Source: Spisula solida
Taxonomy: Eukaryota > Mollusca > Bivalvia > Venerida > Mactridae
Assembly: GCA_947247005.1 (NCBI GenBank)
Contig: OX365955.1
Location: 44,185,822-44,249,821, forward strand
Length of the DNA: 64,000 nucleotides
Direction: 5' to 3'
In this document: piece by piece, positions 36,325-48,535 of the stretch
Position numbering within the stretch: the first letter of the stretch is position 1
Layout: each line of letters starts with the position of its first letter
Made by a program: the position numbers and the translations under genes
Notes under the pieces: generated by a model
Told to the model about the DNA's origin: nothing
What the model saw: the letters and a program-made list of their open reading frames with translations, nothing else
Databases searched by the model: none

Positions 36325-36745
36325 TATAACGTAACTGAAATAAGTTTTTCATTATTCCACCATTTGATCAATCCTGGACATAAACTGTTCAAAATAGTAC
36401 CGAATTCTATAATTATGTTTCACTTTTCAAAATATATATCAAAATCGAAATTGTTTGCATTCAGAGAAAGGCTACTTCTGTTTTAAACAACTAAATCCTC
36501 GTTTTTCTCAATCGGAGTACTTTTCTGAAATTGGTCACCATAGCAACAAAGTATGTGTTTTTGACATAATTCATAGGAAAATTTAAAGCTAAGGTATAGT
36601 ACTATATTGGTCAATTACTTAAAATAGAATCAATATATATGTATTTTTCCTTATTTTAGAGCTTTATCATAATCTTGTTACATATAGTAATTACATAATG
36701 TCATTATAGCAGGTTTTCCTGGAGACTGGCTCATATATATATTAA
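36325..36745. repeat. TIR element, partial copy of 49783-50381
   Basis: Matches 49970-50381 in the same orientation, from 'cgtaactgaaa' to 'ggagactggctcatatata'. The left inverted end is missing. 35755-36324 before it has no recognised feature. Confidence 0.8.
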
Positions 36746-37395
36746 CTTGTAATACAGTACACATGAATATAGCACCAGACCGAGAAGTAACCTGTATGAC
36801 GTCACTAGAAAGTACAAGCACGTGGTTTAATCATCACGATTGGGTTTTAATATATTTTGTGATTTGCTGGAAACTTGATATACTTAAAATCACGTGCTTC
36901 ACATAACGATTTGAACGATTTTTATTTGTATTGGATCCCGCACTGTCCGGAGATTTTGAAGTAGTGGCCAGCAAAACACGCTGGCAAGCAGTTGGTACTA
37001 AGCTCCCATGCTCAATTACCAGTAACTAAATATTTTGGGATAGAATTATGTTAGATTGAACTGCTATTACTGGAACTTGTGTCAGAATTATGGAAATAAA
37101 TATACGAAATGGAAGCGTATTGTTAGTTGAATCTGTGGACGCTGTCTGTTATATGTGTATAATTTATTATATATCTATAACGTATGTTCCGAAAATCCAT
37201 CTTGAAGGATCCCGTTGAATTTAGCTCAAACAATAAGAAATGCTGGCATAGTAATTCTGAATATTAGGGACAATACAGCGTATGATGTAACGTTACGGTT
37301 ACATGGATATCTATCTTGAAATAAACATGTATATATCGTGCATGCAACAGCGCCGCGAGAATAACTCGAGAATCGTTGGATCTAACGTTATAATA

Positions 37396-39719
37396 GAGGG
37401 TGAAACCCCCCTTTTCGGTACGCGGGATTCAGGGCCTTATTAGGTGGTATTCGGGACGCAAAAGCGTCGTACGCGGTACGCAGTTAAAATGCCAATTGGT
37501 ATTCAGTACGCAAGATTTCCAAACTGTATTATTTTCTTGAGCAAGTATTTTAGCTTTTTAACTAATTTAGCGACAACAAAGCAATGAAACATGCTTCAAA
37601 TGCGATTTAACGTGTGTGAAACTAAAAACGTCGATGTACAGACCCTTTTACGGACCTAAGGTAGTGTTCAAAAACGCTCAGAACGTAGAGAACGAGTAGA
37701 TGTGTGGCATGGTGCTCGGATAACCAATGTATTTTAACTTTATTAGTGAATAATTATGAATATATTAAGGCGGAAAATTTTCTCGTTCGACAGTGTTTTA
37801 GGCAGTATATGCCTTGTATATATGCTTTAATAATGTTTTCTGTGCTCGACTGGTTAAGTTGAGTGCTGTCTTCCCTGTCCGATTTAATATTATCTTATTA
37901 AGAAGAGAGCCACTTTGTCTGGGACAGTGCGCAGATAGACATTTTTTCTAGATCGCTAACTTTATCAGTGAATATTACCAAATTGAGAACGAGTTTATAC
38001 AGCATGCTGCTAAGATTTGCATTTTGTGTGTTACTCAGATAAACAACTGTTTTTTTCTAGCTCGCTTCGCTCGCAGTTATCAAGTTATATTATCAAGTAG
38101 TAAAATAAAATACACCAGCAACAACTTACATTGAAATTATTTTCTTTAATTAACAAGTAGGGAACACGTTTGTGTGTCATGCTGCTCAGATACATGATAG
38201 GCCTACATTTCTTCTGGCTTAAATGTATCTAGCTCAGACTCGGTAGATAACTTTGTCAGTCACATAATCAAACATAGAACGAGTCTTTGGCATGCTATGT
38301 AAATCAGCAATGCATTTTTCTAGCACGCTTAGCTCGCATGATGTAGTAGAGAACGCTCGTGTAAATAACATGAACAGTAGAGAATGATTTTGTGTGGCGT
38401 GCAGCTCAGAAACCTAACTTTGTCAGTCAGTGAATATAACAAGTAGACAACCGATTTGTGTGATATGCATTCTTTATAGTTCGCACAAAAATCGCAATAC
38501 AATTTTATGTAACATGAAATATGTGTATAAAACACGTTTGTCCCACGGCACAAAGACCTTTGACCTACTGACATCAAAAACTACTGTGGGTGTCCAATCT
38601 CCACGTAAAGTTTGAGAATCCTAACGTTTTTTAGTTATTGGACGGAAACCATTTGGTTTACTGATCCACCGACCAATAGATCGACCGACATGTGCTAAAC
38701 TATAGATCACCACATCAAAGATAGGCGGGGTATAAATATATCGGGACAATAAGTCCCAAGTAACCACCAAGCGGAAGGAGGGGCACGGATTTACTTGATT
38801 TGTCCCTGTCGTCACCTCCTCAAGACTCGCTTTGCTCACACAACAACTTGATCATTAACAAGTAGAGAAAGAGTTTGTATGGCAAAATTATAAGATAAAC
38901 AATGCCATTTTCTGGCTCGCTTCGCTCGCACAATTACTTAGAATATTATTATCAACTTGATTAAGAGCGGGTTTGTTTAGCGTACTGCTCATACAACGAT
39001 CACTAGTTAGCTCATACAACGACCTTACTCGAATATTTCTCATAATTGAAACATCCTTTGAATTCGTATACATGTAATACAATTAGATTAGTTTGAACAA
39101 CCAATAAGTATGGACTAAACGTAATTAGAATATAACCTACATTATGAGCCAATGAAAACGCCGCATTTTGGCGGTTAACTGAAAATTTAATCATTAAAAT
39201 TTTCTCTTCACAGACTTTACGTCATGCGTTGGCGCTACTTTCTATCGGCCAATCAGAATTCAGAATGTTATATTCTAAGTTAGTTAGAACATATTAAGTA
39301 AATTTTAATGACTAAAAAGGACTCGCTTCGCTTCGCTCGCTCCGCCCTTTTTAATCATTAAAATTTACTTAATATGTTCTAACTATAACTTAATGAGCAT
39401 TATTTGGTCACAAAACCTGTCCTCGGGTGGATTCATTGTGTTCTTTTTGCTTGTCAATATATATTTTCGCCATTCTTACACCTAATCGATCATGTAACAG
39501 TCCCTGAATTACACACGATGTATACCGGTAGTAATAATCCTTAATAGAAATTTGGAAGTTGTGACAGTAGGTGTTTTTTAATGTGCCTGCAGTGCTGTTT
39601 TATGTTTCAAAACTGACTAAAAGTATTCGGGATTCAGCGAAAAAATGAGATGGTATTCGGGATTCGCTGAAAAATTAAGAAGTATTCGGGATTCATGAGG
39701 GGGAGGGGGTGACACCCTC
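37396..39719. mobile_element. 2.3 kb TIR element with internal degenerate repeats
   Basis: The left end GAGGGTGAAACCCCC is the imperfect inverse of the right end GGGGGTGACACCCTC; 'gtattcgggattc' sequences lie inside both ends. The flanks carry ATAATA on both sides (37390-37395 and 39720-39725), a 6 bp target duplication. The interior (about 37670-39010) is a decayed array of roughly 100-130 bp units with 'aacaagtagagaacgagttt', 'catgctgctcagata' and the palindrome-like 'tcgcttcgctcgc'. No transposase. A double-hairpin element sits at 39124-39389 within it. Confidence 0.7.
39124..39389. mobile_element. 266 bp double-hairpin element, copy 1
   Basis: Hairpin one (39125-39278) is bounded by TTAGAATATAAC and GTTATATTCTAA; hairpin two (39283-39383) by GTTAGAACATATTAAG and its inverse, with the loop CTCGCTTCGCTTCGCTCGC. 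It is essentially identical to 49025-49290 over 266 bp (one substitution noticed). That degree of identity marks recent movement or conversion. Confidence 0.9.
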
Positions 39720-39762
39720 ATAATACCATACATCTATACTTGAGAGAAACACTAGTTATGAC

Positions 39763-39965
39763 CCCATCTTTCATGAGGGGGTATTATGGCTTCAATAACT
39801 CAAGAACGCTTTGCCCTAGGATCTTCAAACTTTACATGGCGGTTGGTCATCAACCGTAGATTCCCCTATTGATTTTGAGGTCAGTAGGTCAAAGTCACTA
39901 TGAACTTGACCATTTCTGACTATTGGGCTGTCATGGGGACATACGTGTTTTACAAACATCTCTTT
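39763..39965. repeat. bivalve-type dispersed repeat
   Basis: Phrases 'actcaagaacgctttgccct', 'ttgattttgaggtcagtagg' and 'catacgtgttttacaaacat' are characteristic of an intergenic repeat very frequent in bivalve genomes (my recollection of the family, not a search). Confidence 0.5.
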
Positions 39966-39989
39966 TTAACAATGGATTTTATAGCAACA

Positions 39990-40121
39990 CAATATTATAA
40001 GTCTAAGCTTGCAATTCAATATTTGGCTCTGCCAGCTTCATCTGCACCAGTTGAGAGACCTTTCTCAATTGCAGACAATGTATTTCGACCTGATCGATGT
40101 AATATGAGTGATAAAACTTGA
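39990..40121 (+). pseudogene. hAT transposase C-terminal dimerisation domain remnant
   Basis: The translation contains YYKSKLAIQ, YLALPASSAPVERPFSIA and FRPDRCNMSDKT, the classic hAT C-terminal dimerisation signature (P.SS..VER.FS.AG.....R..L). The frame then hits a stop where relatives read on as F-E-K; a one-base change restores the phase. Only this end of a transposase is present. It lies immediately upstream of a copy of the 530 bp MITE, which suggests the MITE's autonomous parent. Confidence 0.85.
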
Positions 40122-40129
40122 AAAACTTT

Positions 40130-40514
40130 GACATTTTGTAAATATTTAGTATTTTTACATCATAAATTCTATAGGGTATTAATACCCTATAGAATTAACA
40201 CTAATATTACTTAAATTGCCTGAAATTTGTTCGCATTTGATGAAAACGATTCAAAACACGAACCAAATACCTCACTGATGTTTACGCTGTAGTTTGTTGA
40301 TGTTACAGTTCAATCATGTGTGCATTACATAATTCACAAAGGATGTTGGAAGGAATTTTACCATTTTTTTCAAGAAAAATCGAGAGTGGTTAAAATTGCT
40401 TATCTGCACCAAATCTTTCATAAATCAACTGTCACTGGCTTTCTATTACATCAATGCTTGGTTAGGTTGGAACATTACGATATACAAAACATTTAGCCCA
40501 ATCTGTGAGGCAAC
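40130..40514. mobile_element. nonautonomous transposon, copy 2 (inverse of 9865-10394)
   Basis: Shares the palindrome AATTCTATAGGGTATTAATA..., 'gtgaattatgtaattcacac'-like text, and the terminal GTGAGGCAAC with copy 1, in reverse. Adjacent to the hAT remnant. Confidence 0.75.
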
Positions 40515-40589
40515 ACCTTTTACCGCTTTACATGCATTGTAGGCCTAGTTAAGTTATGGACAAGTTAAGTTAAGTTACAAATTTTCGAG

Positions 40590-40938
40590 GGCTGCTATCA
40601 GCAGTTCAGCGGTAAAGCCAACCTTGACATTTTAACTTCCCCTGGTCATTGGGCTACCTAAGGAAACCTACGTTCGAGTCTCCATATAGAGACTATTTCT
40701 CTCCTGGTGGATGTGCAGCCAACATCGATCTGCGGTGCACAGGAATATCTAACATGTACAGGACTATTGAACATGTTCATACACAGCCCTCACAGGTACC
40801 AATTCACACATTGGTCGAGTGGAGCATGTGGGTTATTCTTGCTCAGAGAAATTAAGCAGTGGTTCAGACGGGGGTTTTGAACCCGTGACCTCTCGATCCC
40901 GAAGCGTGCGCTCTACCTCTAGGCCACCGCTCCCCACC
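40590..40938 (-). repeat. tRNA-derived SINE, family 1, copy b
   Basis: The best head of the family: minus-strand CGGTGGCCTAGAGGTAGAGC (A box) and GGGTTCAAAACC (B box), followed by the body with 'tttctctgagcaagaataac' and 'cataggtttccttaggtagc'-like text shared with 18050-18352. Confidence 0.75.
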
Positions 40939-41078
40939 GATAGATGTCCGTACGTCAACATTGATTTGCATAGGATTATCCTGTGTTAAGGTGAAACCAG
41001 TGGATTAAAAAAATGTCTATATACAAATTTAGTATCATTGTAAAATTGAAGTTATTTCCAATCTTAAACTGAACGTTA

Positions 41079-41744
41079 AGGCGGCACTAAACAGTAAGCT
41101 AGCTTTGCATGTTTTTGGCCGGGTAGAAATTGAGCATTTTAGTAGATACAAGATGTTTTAAGAGCTTTTTGGACCGTAAAAAATTTATGGAGAATGGTTT
41201 TGGGGCTTGATTTTAAAAAATTGATGATTTTGTAAAATTTTGACAAGCGTTCAAGTGACCCTGATTGAAGCTTTTGGAAATATTGAGTAAAATTGCGAAA
41301 CTAAGGCTATTCTGACTTTTCATGGAGATTTGATGCAGAAATCAGATTGGGTTTTAATTTTGCCATTTTACTCCAAAAAAGTGCTGGCTGACAGCTATAA
41401 AGCTCATTGGATTTTGATTGCCTAATGGATGAGCTTCAAGAATCTGTGCAGTGTATAGCCCTAGTATTGGCGAGTAATTTTCTGTGGTAGTCTGAACAGT
41501 TCCCGAATTGGCGATTTTCAGCATCATTTTCTGACCGATAATGACCCATAGTTCCATAAGGCCTGTTTTCAAACAGTGATGTATCTATTGGAAGATACAG
41601 TTTTTTTCTAATGCCTAGTTAATACAAATCAGAAAATGATATTAATTTGCTTCAGGCTGCTGTGAGGAATGTTTGGGACATCAAATTGTATTTGTAGACA
41701 GCGGACAGTTCACCGAGACTCTAATCTACTGTATAGTGCCGCCT
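41079..41744. mobile_element. 666 bp MITE with AGGCGGCACTA ends
   Basis: AGGCGGCACTAAACAGTA at the left is matched by TACTGTATAGTGCCGCCT at the right. The interior is noncoding. Target duplication unclear. Confidence 0.7.
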
Positions 41745-41896
41745 AAACTTCCGTTTTTAGATAATGACCGTCCTATGACGTCGTTTAAGTTGCTACGTTA
41801 CGTATGTTTTTTTACGTTACAGAGTTTGTAAATGGACTCCGACATTATTTAGTCCACTGGTATCACCTTAAAAAGCATTTCCTAGTGCGTACAACA

Positions 41897-43899
41897 TGCC
41901 ATGCCCATATAACTCCGATGAAGTTGAAAAACAAAACTAATTTCTTGTAAGGAAAATGTCTTTATATCTGTCCCCCCATAAGACCTTTCAACCCAGATTT
42001 GTAATTATTATGTTTCGTTACTCTCCTGTTTCGATTTCACTCCTACAAGGGAGATAATCCAATCTTCTATTAACATTTAAATCAACTCTATTGTCGGTCT
42101 TCTTTCATACGAAATTAACGAACCCGTTTTGTTTTAACTTGATGACTTTGTTTCTTTCAATTGATAACTCCGCATGATTTCAAACGAATGAATTGATCTT
42201 AATTGCCAAATATTGTAAATTATAAGAATAAGTATTTGTTTTAATTGTTGCTTCAGTGTTGTTTTCGTCTTTAGGTGTAATGGAAATATATGGTACAATC
42301 GGTATCAACTATTGTTGAGTCAGAATACCACTTTTTATTATGTTGTTCTTTATATAGACAATTGAGATCTCAAAACTTCAAAAACATATCATGGGTCTCA
42401 TTAAATAAATTTGCAAATATTCTTTCATCTAAAAATAAGAAGGTACTAGTCAATACAGCGACTTTTTTCCCGTTCTATGAAACTGAGACAGGAAAGACTG
42501 TCAATGATCGCTGCTTTGTAATATCTTAATACTGTTAATCACAATTTAAATTTTGGTTGATATGTATGTTACTTTGACATACACGTATGTACATGTTTAT
42601 GTGTCTATGTTTACCTAGGCCATATTTTTTTCTGATTTATGTAAATGGCTAAAGGTATGTTTATATACCGATTTGCTTTGGATAAATGGTAAATGGTGTT
42701 ATAGATAGAAGACGAGTATTGATCCGTGACTGCACTTTTACCTATATACTTTATATAGTGGATATCCAACGGTAACGGATCAGAGGTCAGATTCTATCTC
42801 ATATATCTGAAAACGTGATAAAACATAACAACATGTAGATCTAATGTTTATTGTATTAATTTACGATATTTGGCTCAAATACAGTAAATCGACTAATTAC
42901 AAAGAATTAGTATGTTTTTCACAAACGACCTATAATTGACGACAGAATGACAGCTATATTTGTCGAAATAGTATGCCAAAAATCACATTTAGTAAAATGT
43001 ATGGATGACAAAATTCTAATTTTGAAAGAGTTGCTCCCCTTAGGCTTTAAATTATGCATTTATTGTGTATATTCCGTTATGTTGTTTACAAACCAAATTG
43101 AGGCTTTATTTCTTTTTCTTCCATATTTTCCACCCTTGGGACTCAACTAAAGTGCTCAAAATGCATCATTTTGCAGACGGGTTGCCAAGTTATTGGTTTT
43201 TGAAAATAGCCATTTCAGGCATAATGTGACTATATTTTATTGGTATGCCTAGATCTACTGATTATGTTTTCAAATATTTTTTTCATGTTTTTCTTTTTTT
43301 AAATTTTGCAAGTTCCTGTGTACACACGTTGAAGAAATGACCTTAATAAGCGAGATGCATCTACGAGTTTATTTCATCAAAGCAAAGAAGCAACTTTTGA
43401 ATGAATTACATTTATTGTGCATAGTGCAAATGACATGATTCTACTTTATGATGGAATGCTTCGTAGTTTCACTGAAGACATCCGGAACATAGTTATAGCT
43501 GTGACATTACGATAACATATGATGAAGTACATGTATGTGAATAAGTACACGAATGAATGCCTCAATATGCGCAGTTCTGTCAACATACTCTGTATGTATT
43601 CATAACAATTAAAATCATAAATATAGGCACCAGTGACTTGTTGATTTGTTTAACAAATATGACAACACTATCATCATGCTTACAAGTTTTGTTGTAGCAC
43701 GTTAGTCTCTGATTGTAAAATCACCATCAACGATGATGAACATAGTAGGATATGTCTACATATGTACATCATACATACATTTTGTCATATTGCCATGTTT
43801 ACACCGACACGGCCATCGTTCAAATGTGATTTCCTATCAAGTAACAATTGACTACACGTACACACTACATGTACAAATACGCACCTACAATTTGTTGTA
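41897..43899. repeat. 3' flank of Mab-21 copy A; part of a repeated unit
   Basis: Blocks 'taactccgatgaagttgaa', 'ttcctgtttcgattt...gggcgataatcc' (imperfect), 'ccaaatattgtaaattataag', 'tatatactttatatagtggat' and 'caccagtgacttgttgattt' reappear in the same order at about 59770-62340, ahead of copy C. A dispersed repeat (42878-43240) has been added inside this copy only. Confidence 0.8.
42878..43240. repeat. dispersed repeat, copy 2 (inverse of 2362-2703)
   Basis: Inserted after 'ttggctcaa' of the Mab-21 unit; the equivalent place in the other unit (about 60613) lacks it, so it arrived after, or was lost since, the duplication. Confidence 0.75.
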
Positions 43900-45990
43900 T
43901 TACTGTAACCTTGCCTTGTGGAAATTGGCAGCATTATTGCCAGGACGTACTTCTAGAGATTTTTCATAACACCACCGTGCATCTGCAAGCAGATTATCTT
44001 GTTCCATACATTGTCCTAGCAGATTCCACGCAGTCTCTCTATGTCCAAGGTTTGATGTGTTGAGTGTCGTGTTCAATAACTTACAGAGTGCTTGATGTTG
44101 TTCTTGGTGACGTCTTTGATGTTTGTATACTTTGTACTGTAAGAAGTACATGTATGGAAGCGAATCAATCACTGCTGAATTCATCCAGTCAGTGTGCAAT
44201 ATTGGCCTATTTTGTACTTCTTCCGCAGTAGACCGGAACAGTTCATGCCTTAGTTCTTGTGGTATAATTGATGCTTCACATCGGAGGAATACAACACAAA
44301 ACGCAATCCTTTTATTCAGCAATTCATTATTTCTACAAACTTGGTCTAACCATTCATGAGATAGTGGTTCGCGTTCAGATGGATGGCACCCACATGCAGG
44401 TACAACTATTACATCAGTATACCCATGTTCTAATTCTCTTAGTGTTATCTCGGCATTATTGATATCACCAGCACAATAGAACGCGGAGGCAAGCTTCAAC
44501 CTACTGGAAGAGACGTCTGACTCGAAACCTGCTGTAAACCACCATATAGCTGCTGGTGATACAGTATTACTGGTGTATACACTATATGATGCGAGTAATG
44601 AACCAACAAACGTACATAAAACAGGAGCAACACGTGTACACGCTTCTGCCTCTATATTATTGAACGTGTGATACTGACTTTGTAATCGCTGTATTCCATC
44701 TACAAGTTTTACAGCTGTTTCAGGAAGGCCCAAGTTAAACTCTTCAAGTGACACACGAAGGAAGAATCGACTTGTATAACTTCCAGTGTTCCACAGCTCT
44801 AATCCAACAATGGTCAGTTCAATATCGTGTAGCGGTATGTCTCTTTGAAGAGGCAACAAGCCGGTTAATTTCATTTCAATTCTCTTCCCCAGATCATCAA
44901 TTTCTATCGCACAGAACATATCAATATTTAAATTAATCAGTCTGTCTAACACATTCAGCAACTGGAATTGTTGTTCAGGATTTATTCTTTGTGTCATGAG
45001 ATTATTCGCAGGTAAGATGAAATGTGGACAGTGTAAACGTAGTACACGGTCATGTAACGTACGAATACATGTAATTACACATGGAAATAAATTATCATCG
45101 CGCCAAATATACGCAGGGTTATTTTCTATGCAGTAGAATAAAGTACACTTGCACATAAAACTTGTAATACAAGTTTGTCCGTTAATAGCACAAAATGTTT
45201 TACTGATTATTTTCAACATGACATAACACCTTAACTGTGTTATATTCAAATCAAACATCATGAACCTTTCGGCCATTGATGTAGAAATCCTCCATTCCAC
45301 GTCATGGAGATTATTCAGTTTACTACCAACAGGAACGACGAGACAGCCTTTGCTCATAGATAGTCTCTTCATATCTACAGATGGCCAATTACCGACACAG
45401 CGACGATCTATCCATTCTCTTCCTTCTTTAGGCCAACTATCACAGTGAAACGCCGGTACACAGTCGCGATCAACACATCCAGGTATACCTTCGTCTGTAC
45501 CGGCTGGACCATTCTGTTGACATCCTATTTCAGCAAACATTGAATTTAACCACGTGTTTTTCAGCAGAATTCTCCCTTTCTCATCTTCCAGATGATCATC
45601 ATCAAGAACATATGTTGCTGCTTGTGGAATGTCATTTCTGAGTAATTGTAGAAGACAGTATCCTGGAGATGTAGCCTCATCTTGTACCATTAACAAGTTT
45701 ATAACACCAGGTTTCCATTCTGCCCAATCTTGTATCACACGTCTATCTCTGTGACACATTACTATATCCTCGTCGGAATTCAGACCGTTCGTGGTTGAAC
45801 CCTCAGACCGACTACCAAAGGTGTAGCTGGATAAATCATGGTTATCGAACGTAGAGCCCAAATTCCGCAATGATTCTTTCAGCAACGTACATTTCCTTCT
45901 TATTTTCACGACTCGTTCGTTCACCCCAATGTCACTGAGGACACCCGACAGTATCTGCGAGATATGTCGTTCGTCTCGTACACGCAACAT
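43900..45990 (-). CDS. Mab-21/cGAS-like receptor (cGLR) candidate with C-terminal helical repeat region, copy A
   Basis: A 696-residue frame from ATG 45990 to TAA 43900-43902. Residues 55-80 hold the nucleotidyltransferase opening YTFGSRSEGS with S-D73-E-D75-I-V; D176 in DRDCVPAFHCDSWP is the likely third metal-binding acid. The Mab-21 C-lobe follows: GCLVVPVGSK, EWRISTSMAERF, QLRCYVMLKIISK, ITSFMCKCTLFYCIE and LHCPHFILPANNLM (about 215-332). Residues 340-696 are a helical extension ending in a TPR-like AWNLLGQCMEQDNLLADARW. cGAS-like receptors sense nucleic acids and make cyclic dinucleotides for STING; that role is inferred here. The cGAS zinc ribbon is absent. A perfect acceptor (atatttacag) lies just before the ATG, so an upstream exon, or a 5'UTR intron, is likely. 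Confidence 0.85.
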   Translation of the reverse strand: MLRVRDERHISQILSGVLSDIGVNERVVKIRRKCTLLKESLRNLGSTFDNHDLSSYTFGSRSEGSTTNGLNSDEDIVMCHRDRRVIQDWAEWKPGVINLLMVQDEATSPGYCLLQLLRNDIPQAATYVLDDDHLEDEKGRILLKNTWLNSMFAEIGCQQNGPAGTDEGIPGCVDRDCVPAFHCDSWPKEGREWIDRRCVGNWPSVDMKRLSMSKGCLVVPVGSKLNNLHDVEWRISTSMAERFMMFDLNITQLRCYVMLKIISKTFCAINGQTCITSFMCKCTLFYCIENNPAYIWRDDNLFPCVITCIRTLHDRVLRLHCPHFILPANNLMTQRINPEQQFQLLNVLDRLINLNIDMFCAIEIDDLGKRIEMKLTGLLPLQRDIPLHDIELTIVGLELWNTGSYTSRFFLRVSLEEFNLGLPETAVKLVDGIQRLQSQYHTFNNIEAEACTRVAPVLCTFVGSLLASYSVYTSNTVSPAAIWWFTAGFESDVSSSRLKLASAFYCAGDINNAEITLRELEHGYTDVIVVPACGCHPSEREPLSHEWLDQVCRNNELLNKRIAFCVVFLRCEASIIPQELRHELFRSTAEEVQNRPILHTDWMNSAVIDSLPYMYFLQYKVYKHQRRHQEQHQALCKLLNTTLNTSNLGHRETAWNLLGQCMEQDNLLADARWCYEKSLEVRPGNNAANFHKARLQ

Positions 45991-47639
45991 TCTGTAAATA
46001 TACATGTCTATTAATATGAACAATACAGTAATTTAATGCAAAACTATGCTATGTTAATCTTTTTTACAATATTACAAATGAATGCGAACATTTTAAAATA
46101 TGCTTGCTTACTTCACATCATGTTGTAAATTGCCATCAAGCAAATTAACAAATTACGAACAATGTGACATTGAACACTATAAAGAAAGATAACCCAATAT
46201 TTATTATAGTTCAGCGATGTTATCTACCTTCTATGAAGCAAAACAGATACGTTTTTTCCAAGTTCGAGGTTTATTGTACAAAGGCATCCGGCCCATACAC
46301 AAATTACATGATAGCATACATAAACACACGAGCAGTCTGTCTGAGATTCTGTCTTTATTTTCGAGAGTAGTCAATCAAGCGACCAAACATTGTGGGACTG
46401 ATATGACACAGGCTTTACTGGATATATCTAATACTGACAAAATGAATATACTATAGTGGCAGCAAATTGCACACCAGTACTGGTACCTGCAGATAAACGA
46501 TCATGTTAATTAGATAACTGGTTGATCACGATGTGTTTTGGTGGCGTACCGACGTTGTCATTGGTGTTACACAAACAGCATCAGTTCCTTTAATCTTCAG
46601 GCCTCACTATATTAGAAAAAAACAAGTATGTTGGTATTTTAAAAATGCTGTTGTTATATTCGGAGGCTGATGTTCAAACAAATAAGTTCTACATTATAGT
46701 TCACAAAATATAATAATATTTGGACATGAAAGGCAGCGATCATCTGAAACAGTAGTGCACGAAATACGGAACATTTATGAAAACCTACTCCGTCAACCAG
46801 CCGCCTCCGTCATTCAAACAAATCCGGAGCAAGAGCAAGAAGACCTTCAGTACAACGTACTACAAGGACAAACCCACAAAAAGATTATATTAAGTCAGAC
46901 AGGGAAGGCAGCACTCAACTTAACCAGCCGAGCAAAGAAAACATTAAAAACACACAAAGCACTGAAAACACGGCATTCCGTCCTGAAAGTATGCCGCCTG
47001 AACAGTCAATCAAACTAAAATGGATCGAGAACCATGTAACGAGAAATCAACAACCGGACACCACACACCACAAGGACAATTTACAACATATATATAGTGT
47101 TCATGCAATTTTGAAAGATACGAAGCAGCCTTGTGCTGGACAACGAAATTGCAGAATGGCACATACAAAACGAACAAAGTTCAACAAAAAGGCACAATGG
47201 CGAAATATTTTGTTTTGTATTTTTACTATAAAGTGGACAATACATACATATAGGAAGGTTGACCAAAGTGCTTCCACCTTGGTACGGACAGCGACAAATG
47301 TCACTGGGGGCTAACACGTTTTACAGTGCACCAAACCTCACACTTACCCAATAGACAACCTCATAGCACATTATAGTGCAAATAAAAGTTTCCCGCCATG
47401 TAATGCCCTCTAACAAAAAGGCCACAGTGACAGGTAATAAAGGAATGTAAAACATGAAACAATATATAAATAACGGCCATCGAGTAGCACAGAAAGTACT
47501 CAATAACCTATCAGAAGTCAGAGCAACAAGAGAGCCAAACATTTAAGGGTACGTCAAGACAATGTAACAGACAGGCATCAATGCCAGCCGTCCAAAAAGG
47601 CTTGAGATTAGGCATATCATAGAGTCTGTATATTGTCCG
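45991..47639. other. upstream region of copy A; unassigned
   Basis: Contains frames at 46217-46456 and 46755-47018 without recognisable domains. 'gtcagacagggaaggcagcactca' near 46892 recurs at about 59880 upstream of the copy B/C boundary (gtcggacagggaaggc...). 'ggacaacgaaattgcagaa' near 47138 recurs at about 48585. Probably decayed repeats. Confidence 0.4.
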
Positions 47640-48535
47640 GTCATCGCACAATGAAATAGGAAGCATAATGGCGAGCTGTAAATGGACCCACTACTAAGCA
47701 TACAGTCCTTTGCAAAATTAAAGGGTCATATCCTCTACTCAAAAAACATTTTATAATCTTGATAAACACATCATGAAAGTGACTATGACCAAAAACTTTT
47801 CGAACTTTTATAAAACACATCACCATATAATTCAGGCTGAGACAGACCGGGTCGCAGAAGTGTCTTTTAATTAATACCATATTTAGAAATGAGATCTGAA
47901 TTACGCCTATAAAATTTTGCAAACGTTTTACGAAGTTTATGGAAGCGATAGCGTTGTTGCAGTAACTTATTAGTAATACAAATATTTCGAGTATTAAAGT
48001 ATTCCACTCGAGAACAAGCTCTAGCAAAACGGATTAATTGAGAAGCGTAATCCCAATATGAAGTTGACCGTGGAACATATGCATCCAAGTGTGGCTAATT
48101 TACAGTATCGAAATTAAAATCATCTCTCTTGTCGCAAATTTTACTAACAATTTGACCTGCTTCTATTGCAAGATCGAGGTCTAGGAATGATGTGTGTGTA
48201 TCGGATGAATTAGTTTTGTTTAGTGTTACCTCGTCAGGGTAAATTTCTATGATCTTATTCGAAAAGTAAGGATCATCAATATTTAAAATGTCATCAAGGT
48301 ATCGGAAAGTATTATTAAACGCTGTAATTTCATCAGATTTGTGTTCTGGAGACAATTTTAACATGACATCGCGTTCGTTACAGTATAAAAACAGATCTGT
48401 GACAAGAGGTGCGCAATTTGTTCCCATTGGAAAACCGATACTTTGTCTATAAATGGTAGTGCCCAGCCTAACAAAAATGTTATCAGGGAGAAATATAAGG
48501 GCTTCACAAACATCGCTGCAGTTCCACATAGTATA
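47640..48535 (-). pseudogene. Penelope-like retroelement RT fragment
   Basis: The minus-strand product shows GFPMGTNCAPLVTDLFLY, FNNTFRYLDDILNI (catalytic YLDD), a TSFLDLDL block, KICDKRDDFNF, then YWDYASQLIRFARACS and KLLQQRYRFHKLRKTFAKFY, the order found in Penelope-like element reverse transcriptases. It is broken by TAG at 48095-48097, TAA at 47867-47869 and a later frameshift, and lacks both the N-terminal part and a GIY-YIG endonuclease. Confidence 0.8.

Noticed and set aside
44123..45448. Several plus-strand frames over Mab-21 copy A, with equivalents over B and C
   Set aside because: Antisense shadows that recur only because the genes are duplicated.
46217..47314. Chain of short plus-strand frames that might be a gag-like gene
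   Set aside because: Frames overlap in different phases with no motif; more likely decayed repeats.
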